NCBI GenBank assembly: GCA_020002185.1
Contig: CM034536.1
Coordinates: 11,160,406 to 11,224,405 of the forward strand
Source: Paraescarpia echinospica
Lineage: Eukaryota > Annelida > Polychaeta > Sabellida > Siboglinidae
Reading direction: 5' to 3'
Length of the DNA: 64,000 nucleotides
Part shown: positions 56,201 to 64,000 of the stretch, piece by piece
Position numbering within the stretch: the stretch's first letter is position 1
How the letters are laid out: every line of letters starts with the position of its first letter
Position numbers and translations under genes: made by a program
Notes under the pieces: generated by a model
Databases searched by the model: none
What the model was told of the DNA's origin: nothing
Seen by the model: only the letters and a program-made list of their open reading frames with translations

Positions 56201-56855
56201 GGAGTGAGTAGACAGTGGGTAGTAGGTAGTAGACAGTGGGCAGTAGACAGTAGAGTGAGTAGACAGTGGACAGTGGGAAGTAGACAGTAGAGTGAGTAGA
56301 CAGTGGGCAGTAGGCAGTAGACAGTGGAGTGAGTAGACAGTGGGTAGTAGGTAGTAGACAGTGGAGTGAGTGGACAGTGGGCAGTAGGTAGTAGACAGTA
56401 GAGTGAGTAGACAGTGGGCAGTAGGCAGTAGACAGTGGAGTGAGTAGACAGTGGGCAGTAGGTAGTAGACAGTGGAGTGAGTAGACAGCGGGCAGTAGGT
56501 AGTAGGCAGTGGAGTGAGTGGGCAGTAGGTAGTAGACAGTGGAGTGAGTGGACAGTAGGTAGTAGACAGTGGAGTGAGTAGACAGCGGGTAGTAGGTAGT
56601 AGACAGTGGAGTGAGTGGACAGTGGGCAGTAGGTAGTAGACAGTGGAGTGAGTAGACAGTAGGTAGTAGACAGTGGAGTGAGTAGACAGTGGGCAGTAGG
56701 TAGTAGACAGTGGAGTGAGTGGACAATGGGCAGTAGGTAGTAGACAGTGGAGTGAGTGGGCAGTAGGTAGTAGACAGTGGAGTGAATGGACAGTAGGTAG
56801 TAGGCAGTGGAGTGAGTAGACAGTGGCCAGTAGGTAGTAGACAGTGGAGTGAGTG
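53272..56855. repeat. 37-bp purine-rich satellite, right arm
   Basis: Reverse complement of the left 37-bp array, ~3.6 kb. Contains a higher-order duplication offset by about 1.1 kb (for example GGCAGTAGAGTTAGTAGACA at 54,430 and 55,543). Long minus-strand frames (over 1,000 and 700 codons) arise from the absence of stop triplets and are not genes. Confidence 0.95.
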
Positions 56856-59000
56856 ATGTCTGTCAGGGTAGTGTAGACAACTACCATCACTAGCTTGTGA
56901 GGATGTCTGTCAGGGTAGTGTAGTCAACTACCATCACTAGCTTGTGAGGATGTCTGCCAGAGTTGTGTAGTCAACTACCATCACTAGCTTGTGAGAATGT
57001 TTGTCAGGGTAGTGTAGTCAACTACCACCACTAGCTTGTGAGGATGTCTGTCAGGGTAGTGTAGTCTACTACCATCACTAGCTTGTGAGGATGTCTGTCA
57101 GGGTAGTGTAGTCAACTACCACCACTAGCTTATGAGTATGTCTGCCAGGGTAGTGTAGTCAACTACCACCACTAGCTTGTGAGGATGTCTGCCAGGGTAG
57201 TGTAGTCAACTACCACCACTAGCTTGTGAGGATGTCTGCCAGGGTAGTGTAGTCAACTACCACCACTAGCTTGTGAGGATGTCTGCCAGGATAGTGTAGT
57301 CAACTACCACCACTAGCTTGTGAGGATGTATGTCAGGGTAGTGTAGTCAACTTACCACCACTAGCTTGTGAGGATGTATGTCAGGGTAGTGTAGTCAACT
57401 ACCACCACTAGCTTGTGAGGATGTCTGCCAGGGTAGTGTAGTCAACTACCACCACTAGCTTGTGGGGATGTCTGCCAGGGTAGTGTAGTCAACTACCACC
57501 ACTAGCTTGTGAGGATGTCTGTCAGGGTAGTGTAGTCAACTTACCACCACTAGCTTGTGAGGATGTCTGTCAGGGTAGTGTAGTCAACTACCACCACTAG
57601 CTTGTGAGGATGTCTGTCAGGGTAGTGTAGTCAACTACCACCACTAGCTTGTGAGGATGTCTGCCAGGATAGTGTAGTCAACTACCACCACTAGCTTGTG
57701 AGGATGTATGTCAGGGTAGTGTAGTCAACTTACCACCACTAGCTTGTGAGGATGTCTGTCAGGGTAGTGTAGTCAACTACCACCACTAGCTTGTGAGGAT
57801 GTCTGTCAGGGTAGTGTAGTCAACTACCACCACTAGCTTGTGAGGATGTCTGTCAAGGTAGTGTAGGCAACTTACCACCACTAGCTTGTGTGGATGTCTG
57901 TCAGGGTAGTGTAGTCAACTTACCACCACTAGCTTGTGATGATGTCTGTCAGGGTAGTGTAGTCAACTAACACCACTAGCTTGTGTGGATGTCTGTCAGG
58001 GTAGTGTCGTCAACTACCACCACTAGCTTGTGAGGATGTCTGTCAGGGTAGTGTAGTCTACTACCATCACTAGCTTGTGAGGATGTCTGTCAGGGTAGTG
58101 TAGTCAACTACCACCACTAGCTTATGAGTATGTCTGCCAGGGTAGTGTAGTCAACTACCACCACTAGCTTGTGATGATGTCTGCCAGGGTAGTGTAGTCA
58201 ACTACCAACACTAGCTTGTGAGGATGTCTGCCAGGGTAGTGTAGTCAACTACCACCACTAGCTTGTGGGGATGTCTGCCAGGGTAGTGTAGTCAACTACC
58301 ATCACTAGCTTGTGAGGATGTATGTCAGGGTAGTGTAGTCAACTACCATCACTAGCTTGTGATGATGTATGTCAGGGTAGTGTAGTCAACTACCACCATT
58401 AGCTTGTGAGGATGTCTGCCAGGGTAGTGTAGTCAACTACCACCACTAGCTTGTGAGGATGTCTGCCAGGGTAGTGTAGTCAACTACCACCACTAGCTTG
58501 TGAGGATGTCTGCCAGGGTAGTGTAGTCAACTACCACCACTAGCTTGTGAGGATGTCTGCCAGGGTAGTGTAGTCAACTACCACCACTAGCTTGTGGGGA
58601 TGTCTGCCAGGGTAGTGTAGTCAACTATCACCACTAGCTTGTGAGGATGTCTGGCAGGATAGTGTAGTCAACTACCACCACTAGCTTGTGAGGATGTATG
58701 TCAGGGTAGTGTAGTCAACTTACCACCACTAGCTTGTGAGGATGTCTGTCAGGGTAGTGTCGTGAACTACCACCACTAGCTTGTGAGGATGTCTGTCAGG
58801 GTAGTGTCGTCAACTACCACCACTAGCTTGTGAGGATGTCTGTCAAGGTAGTGTAGGCAACTTACCACCACTAGCTTGTGTGGATGTCTGTCAGGGTAGT
58901 GTAGTCAACTTACCACCACTAGCTTGTGATGATGTCTGTCAGGGTAGTGTAGTCAACTAACACCACTAGCTTGTGTGGATGTCTGTCAGGGTAGTGTAAT
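56856..59000. repeat. 47-bp satellite, right arm (~45 copies)
   Basis: Reverse complement of the left 47-bp array, expanded about 2.6-fold. A ~980-bp higher-order duplication is visible: the variant run with GTCAAGGTAGTGTAGGCAAC and GATGATGTCTG occurs at 57,853 and 58,833. Confidence 0.95.
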
Positions 59001-59323
59001 AGTTCGGTCGGTGGGATAGGCGTGTACCACGATCCATTGCTTCCTCTTCTTAAGAACGGAGACACGAGGCTGGTGTCGTCATCGAAGTCATCGGCGTCGT
59101 GGCTGATAGGTGGTTGTGGTGGTGGTGGTGATGGTGGAGTGATTGGGCGAGGGGGGTCACTCCGTGATATGAGAGCGACCGAGCATACCGGCTTTGCTGC
59201 TGCTGCTGCTGCTGACAGGGCCGTTCTTGTAGGCAGTTGGATCTTCAGTACTCTATGAAATAAACCACAATACATGTACGCGTGCGTGCTTACAACACTT
59301 TTCAAAATAAGGCGCATGCGCAC
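58919..59323 (-). other. Candidate 134-codon frame conserved in both arms (right copy)
   Basis: Mirror copy of the frame at 47,158-47,550, with one extra Ala codon and three extra codons in the Pro-rich part. No stop has arisen in either copy. Function unknown; possibly not coding. Confidence 0.3.
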
Positions 59324-60850
59324 TTAACACATACTGCCTAGTCTACCGTTATTCTACAACATATCGCGCATGTGCACTTCACACTAATACCGTTATCTTA
59401 CTCAATTACGTGCATGCATACTTAACACATCCGAGGCATTTGTTTTCGGAAACAAATTACCGGTCACGTCAGTACATTCATCGTCAAATGTGTCTGTACA
59501 TCAAATTTCTCTAATATCACTTCACCGCACGATTCCCTACCCCACACTGAACATATACAACGTTTATTTTCATGCTTTCAGCTTTTCGTTTATTGTTTTT
59601 GAAAATGCATTGTTCTCCGTTCACATTCCAATCGCGATAAGTCACGCGCAACAGATTACACAAAATTACGCTCATGCGCACTTAATACATACTGCCTAGT
59701 GTACCGAGGAATTTGTTTTAGGAAAAAAGTTAGCGATCACGTTAGTACATTCATCGAGAAATGTCTCTTTACATCGAATTTCTCTAATATCACTGCACCA
59801 CACGTTTCCTGACCCCAAACTAATCGTGTACAACGTTTATTTTCATGCTTTTAACTTTTCGTTTATTGTTTTAAAAAATCCATTGTTCTCCGTTCACATT
59901 CCGATCACGATAAGCCGTAGTGTCATGCGCCACCGCTGTGTTTGACGTTGCGCGCAAACGCGCGCTCATTGCTCATTCACCATTTTTCAGTCAAACACTC
60001 CTGATCGGTTTTCAACCTCTCATCGATTTGCCACAATGAACAACGCATCATCGACTCATCATTCGCCAACACATCAGTAAGACTGCTTTTATGTATGCAT
60101 GCATGTGCGCGTGCATGCGTGCATGCATGCATGACACCCTTTGTTTAAACAGTTGTAATCTACCATGCATGCATGTCACAATGGATAAAACATCGTCTCC
60201 TAACACACTGCTTTTATGCATACATGCATGCATGCATGTGCACGTGCGTACATTTGTTTAAACAGTTGTAAGCACGTAAGCCTGCTTCGTACATGTATTG
60301 TGGTTTATTTCATAGAGAGATCCAACTGCCTACACGTACGACCGCCCTGTCAACAGCAGCAACAAAGCCAGTATGCACGGTCGCCCCAACATCACGGAGT
60401 GACCGCCCTCGCCATGCATGCATGCGTGCATGTATGCATGGTTCTCATTTTATTTTGGCACCCCTTGTTTAAACACGCGTACATGTATTGTGGTTTATTT
60501 CAGTAAGCCTGCTTTTATGCATGCATAGTTCTCATTTTATTTTGGCGCCCTTTGTTTAAACACACCTACATGTATTGTGGTTTATTTTCATAGAGAGATC
60601 CGACTGCCTACAACCGCCCTGTCAACAGCAGCAGCGACAAAGCCCAATTCGACGACGAACACTGGAATAAGTGTCACCGTGATGAATATACAATGCACAC
60701 AGCAGTCTATAATAAATACTCTCTCTACTACTCACGTTTCCACGCGTCTGTATCCACTGCATAAACACCCTACGAACAGTATCACCAACTGAACGTTAGT
60801 GTATTTATGCATTTGGTTTTCATTGTAATCCCACGACTAGATGTATTTAA
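59001..60850. repeat. Right inner arm: exon-like modules (mirror copy)
   Basis: Carries the same three modules as 45,690-47,467 in mirror order, at ~59,290-59,200 (minus), ~60,290-60,390 and ~60,565-60,650 (plus), with GCATGCATG tracts and GTTTAAAC repeats between. Differences from the left arm are scattered substitutions. Confidence 0.7.
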
Positions 60851-61555
60851 ACGCACAACGCATTAGTTTCGTTTTAATCTATCCACCAGAACGTTCACCG
60901 TTAGCCAGCTATGCTGTCATGCAGGGGTCATAGTCCACTTCACCAGCAGCAGCTCTTATCGCTGCTGTCAACATAGGGTACAGTGGGCCATTCACATAGG
61001 GCTGACGGGGGGAGTCTGCACACAGTGGTTTTATCGTGGTTATATAGTTGCGTCATATAGTGCTTAGGTCAGCACACGCTTGACAATCTGCTTAGGTCAG
61101 CACGCGCTAGGTAACTGTCCTCACCGCTAGGTGTTTTATTGCGGTTATATAACCGCGTCATATAGTGCTTAGGTCAGCACGCACTAACGTTGATCGCTAG
61201 GGGACAATCTGCTTAGGTCAGCACACTGTCCTCGCCGCTATATAGCCGCACAATCAGGCTACTTTGAGAGGTCTACTCTGCGGTAGGTCTACTCTGCGGT
61301 CCGTGCTTGTGTACATTCTACTCAGCTTATGCAGTGGTTTCATGCTAGGGGACAATCTGCTTAAGTCAGCACGCGCTAATCCGTGCTTGTGTACATTCTA
61401 CTCAGCAGGTACGACGTTGATCGCTAGGGGACAATCTGCTTAGGTCAGCACGCACTAGGTACGATGTTGATCGCTAGGGGATAATCTGCTTAGGTCAGCA
61501 CACACTAGGTGCGACGTTGGTCGCTAGGGGACAAACAAACTGATCTCTACACTCA

Positions 61556-61570
61556 CCGCTAGGTGGCAGC
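61556..61570 (+). promoter_or_regulatory. CTCF-like motif in right arm (one of several)
   Basis: CCGCTAGGTGGCAGC differs from the CTCF core NCANNAGRNGGCRSY at one position. The same text is at 61,916-61,930; near-copies at ~61,714 (GGT for GGC) and ~62,343. Left-arm copies on the opposite strand are at ~44,574, 44,735 and 44,894. Confidence 0.4.
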
Positions 61571-62143
61571 AATGCTGTCATGCCGGGGCCATAGTCCACT
61601 CCAGAAGCAGCAGTGTTTTATCGTGGTTATATTGTTGCGTCATATAGTGCTTACGTCAGCACGCCCTAGGTACGACGTTGGTCGCTAGGGGAACACAATG
61701 ATCTCTACACTCACCGCTAGGTGGTAGCTCAAATGTACTTAGAGGGGGTAATCAATCACGTTTTTTATAAGTAGGTTCCCGAACTTTCGATGACGGGGGA
61801 TCTGCACACAGTGGTTTTATCGTGGTTATATAGTCGCGTCATATAGTGCTTACGTCAGCACGCCCTAGGTACGGCGTTGGTCGCTAGGGAACAATTAAAA
61901 TGATATCTACACTCACCGCTAGGTGGCAGCTCTAGTGTACTTAGGGCGTAATCAATCATCCAATTAGTATCAAATTACAAGGGTCATCAATCACCTTTTT
62001 TATAAGTAGGTTCCCGAAACTAATTAGTGTCAAAAAAGCCTTTGATCTTTTTTTTGTAAGTAGGTGCCCGAAAACGTTTAGTGGTCATTAAATTCTTTTT
62101 TATAAGTAAGCGTTTGAGGTCGAATACAACGAATCTAAAAAGG

Positions 62144-62221
62144 GTCGACGAACGGATTCGGACCGGGAATCTTTCGATCCCTAGTCGAACACTCTCCCAG
62201 GAGAGCTAATCCGTCGTCGAC
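62144..62221 (-). tRNA. tRNA-like sequence with Pol III terminator, present only in right arm
   Basis: Minus-strand RNA would begin GTCGACG and end CGTCGAC, a perfect 7-bp closing stem that extends as ACGGAT/ATCCGT. Inside are a D-arm-like GCTCTCCTGGGAGAGT, an anticodon-like arm TTCGA-CTAGGGA-TCGAA (5-bp stem, 7-base loop with T33 and candidate anticodon AGG followed by G, as in tRNA-Pro) and a T-arm-like CCCGGTCCGAATCC with one deviation from the box B consensus. TTTTT (62,137-62,141 as AAAAA on the plus strand) follows two bases after the stem. Six extra bases before the D-arm and an imperfect T-stem make it non-canonical. It may be a decayed tRNA, a tRNA-like viral RNA, or a SINE head. Confidence 0.4.
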
Positions 62222-62577
62222 GTTTATACAGTGGTTTTATCGTGGTTGTATATTAGCGCGATAAACGCATTATTGCTTACGTCAGCACGCTCTAGGTACG
62301 GCGTTGATCGCTAGGGAACGAACTAAAAGGGTCTCTGCACTCACCGCTAGGTGGCATCTCTAGTGTACTTAGGGGGTAATCAATCATCCAATTAGTATCA
62401 AATTACAAGGGTCATCAATTACGTTTTTTATAAGTAGGTTCCCGAAACTAATTAGTGTCAAAAAAAGCCTTTGATCTTTTTTTATATGTAGGTTCCCGAA
62501 AACGTTTAGTGGTCATTAATTTTTTTTTTATAAGTAGGCGTTTGAGGTCGAAAAACCCCTCTATACTACTCCCGTTT

Positions 62578-63474
62578 ATTCCATAGATCGTCTTTTTCCC
62601 TTTTCCTTCTTTCTCGTTATTGAATCCATGACAGCAGTGGGGTCTTTTTCTTGCCCCACAAAACTCAGCGGAGGTAACCAAAATCTGAAGAACGGTACCT
62701 AATACTCATAAGCATGCCTTATACCGATCGTGAATGCTGGCGCGAGATTGAAACTCCGCGTACGCCGAGTTATTATAACGATATAGTGCAATGGTCATAT
62801 GTGATCAATAAAATATAATTGTATTAAAATAAATGCATAGCATTACATGGATTAGTCATATTAACAGGAATAATGAATAATCGTGTACGTTATAAATATA
62901 TTAAAATTTCACACACAAATTGCTTTAAACACTGCCCGACGACGTGCGAAGTCTACTTAGAAAGAACGAGACCATTTATCAAAACACAGGAGACATAGCT
63001 AAGAACATAGGAATAATAGCTCTCGTATCATAAATCCGTCCGTATTACGCTTGACTGCGCTGTCCGGTTACGGGTGCCCATTTGAACGAATTTATTGCTT
63101 TGACATTCTGTATAGGCAGGTCTACGTTTTAACACGCCATTTTATGTTATCTGCAATTTACAAAAGCGTTGACTATGACAGCAAAATAAATCACGCCAAG
63201 TCGTCAAACGTTTTAATTGGAATTACACCTGTTGAGGCGATTTAGTTAAAAAGACGTACTCTATGATGAACAGGTGTATCCCAGACAGGGGCCAACACCC
63301 GGAGCGACGTAACAGTGGAGCTGAAACAGTAAATGGACAGCCAGCAGCAGCAGTGGACGATAAATCGGGATATTTATTGCTTGCCTTTCGCTAAATCACG
63401 AACTCCCGCCGGCTGCGTCGTTTGTGAACTGCGGTCTAACATGCGACGTCATTGCCCGACGTCAGTGCCCGACG
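62578..63474. other. Intergenic DNA beyond the inverted repeat, no gene recognised
   Basis: Short frames only. A 12-bp duplication (GCCCGACGTCAGT) occurs at 63,453 and 63,466. Confidence 0.35.
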
Positions 63475-64000
63475 TCAGTGTAGTCAAGATATTTGAGCCA
63501 CCGGGGAGTAGTGATCACAACCAGATACATTTTACCACCAAAGTAAAATCAGAAAGGAATAGTAAAAAGCAGTACAGGAGAAATTTCCACAAAGGAAGGT
63601 ATAAGGACATGAGGAAATATTTAGCAAAGATAGACTGGAATAACACACTGAAAATTTATATTAAAGAGTGAAATAAAATGCATAGTCGATAAATGTGTAC
63701 CCTTCAAAAAAGAAGGGAAACGGTCCAAAAACAAACACTTATCGAAAGAAGCCATTAGAAAAATTAAGTATAAACAAATGATGTGGAAGTCATATAGATT
63801 TACTGGAAATGAGGAAGACTACAACATTTATAAAAAAAGCACTTAACCAAGCTACAGCTGAAATTAGAAATTCAAAGAGAAGCTATGAACAACAATTAGC
63901 TAGTAATATAAAACATGACAGCAAGAGTTTTTATGCGTATGTTCGAAGCAAACAGAAAGTTCAAGATAAGGTGGGTCCTCTAGAAGGTAGTGCTGGAAAT
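63475..64000 (+). mobile_element. LINE fragment: endonuclease end and pre-RT linker, running off the window
   Basis: Reads SSDHNQIHFTTKVKSERNSKKQ, RRNFHKGRYKDMRKYLAKIDW, then in other frames AIRKIKYKQMMWKSYRFTG and YEQQLASNIKHDSKSFYAYV with SKQKVQDKVGPLE. This is the stretch between endonuclease and RT of a CR1/Jockey-type LINE with few breaks, so relatively young. The RT lies beyond the window edge. Confidence 0.7.

Larger units (their letters stand above)
44357..62577. repeat. 18-kb giant imperfect inverted repeat with satellite arms
   Basis: From GAGTAGTATAGAGG at ~44,359 to its complement at ~62,574 the sequence is mirrored. Each arm has, from outside in, a ~1.1-1.6 kb block of promoter-like repeats, a ~2 kb block with exon-like modules, then arrays of 47-, 37- and 57-bp units, meeting at 52,361-52,509. 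Mirror partners share unit variants in the same order (for example the first three 57-bp variants at 50,561 and 53,272). Copy numbers differ strongly: 47-bp array 0.8 vs 2.1 kb, 37-bp array 2.3 vs 3.6 kb, 57-bp array 1.8 vs 0.76 kb. The right arm also has an extra ~0.4-kb promoter unit and a tRNA-like sequence. No transposase, replication or capsid gene is seen inside. Confidence 0.95.
60851..62577. promoter_or_regulatory. Right outer arm: repeated TATA/CTCF-like promoter modules
   Basis: Mirror of 44,357-45,640 but longer. CACTCACCGCTAGGTGG(C/T)(A)GC blocks at ~61,553, 61,711, 61,913 and 62,338; TTTTTTATAAGTAGGTTCCC blocks at ~61,760, 61,993 and 62,423; GCTTA(C/G)GTCAGCACGC blocks throughout. 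The last unit (about 61,800-62,110) is repeated at 62,225-62,560, with the tRNA-like sequence between the two copies. Confidence 0.5.

Noticed and set aside
48258..56890. Very long open frames (up to ~1,000 codons) with YYLLPTVYSLHCLLPTAH- or GGDWTLSESQPSVYMLY-type repeats
   Set aside because: They arise from satellites without stop triplets (37-bp unit cycling through phases) or with a unit length divisible by three (57 bp). Mirror copies exist on the other strand and no start context or domain is present.
47468..59000. CRISPR array or bacterial-type repeat-spacer structure
   Set aside because: Units abut without unique spacers and the surroundings are eukaryotic.
44357..62577. Giant repeat as the long terminal repeats of one large DNA virus with genes in between
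   Set aside because: The space between the arms is only 69 bp, so there is no interior genome here. A dimer junction or fold-back fits better.

Overview
The window looks like nuclear DNA of an invertebrate animal, probably marine. The signs are spliced host exons with GT/AG introns, many decayed non-LTR retrotransposons of several types, a Ty3/gypsy-like element, tRNA-derived SINEs, MITE-like elements and an endogenous adintovirus/Polinton (Maverick). I cannot name the species or phylum from sequence alone.

Region by region. (1) 1-7,140: a G+C-rich endogenous adintovirus/Polinton block, all genes on the minus strand. Transcription order from the right is NADAR-domain protein, packaging ATPase, two small conserved proteins of unknown function, retroviral-type integrase, small membrane protein, penton-like minor capsid, pX-like core protein, hexon-like major capsid, adenain-like protease. 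Some frames are open (major capsid, pX, NADAR, membrane protein, the two unknowns). Others are broken: stop in the protease, frame changes in penton and ATPase, large deletion in the integrase, and a partial tandem duplication across pX/capsid. No DNA polymerase B is in view. The non-coding end holds TATA-type promoters and CTCF-like motifs. (2) 7,305-9,273: the first four exons of a host gene for a SABATH-like SAM-dependent carboxyl methyltransferase (minus strand). The next exons are not found before the viral element, which appears to sit in or replace the following intron. (3) 11-43.5 kb: a graveyard of nested mobile elements. It includes an L2/CR1-like LINE, a Jockey-like LINE split by a ~2.9 kb inverted-repeat element, CTATAG-rich foldback satellite blocks, SINEs, a MITE, an L1-like ORF1 split by a CR1-like LINE, a Ty3/gypsy pol with a decayed TatD-nuclease domain downstream, and a LINE split by a Penelope-like fragment with a clear 12-bp target duplication. 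(4) 44,357-62,577: an 18-kb imperfect inverted repeat. Each arm runs, from outside in, through promoter-like/CTCF-like repeats, exon-like modules, then 47-bp, 37-bp and 57-bp satellites. The two arms meet at a 149-bp palindrome that can fold as a T (40-bp stem plus two internal hairpins). (5) 62,578-64,000: low-information DNA and the start of another LINE.

The most unusual feature is the giant mirrored satellite structure with its T-shaped centre. It resembles the head-to-head junction of a linear DNA with hairpin ends, and its outer arms share short promoter-like and CTCF-like motifs with the adintovirus at the left edge. That link is an inference from short motifs; no replication gene lies inside the palindrome.
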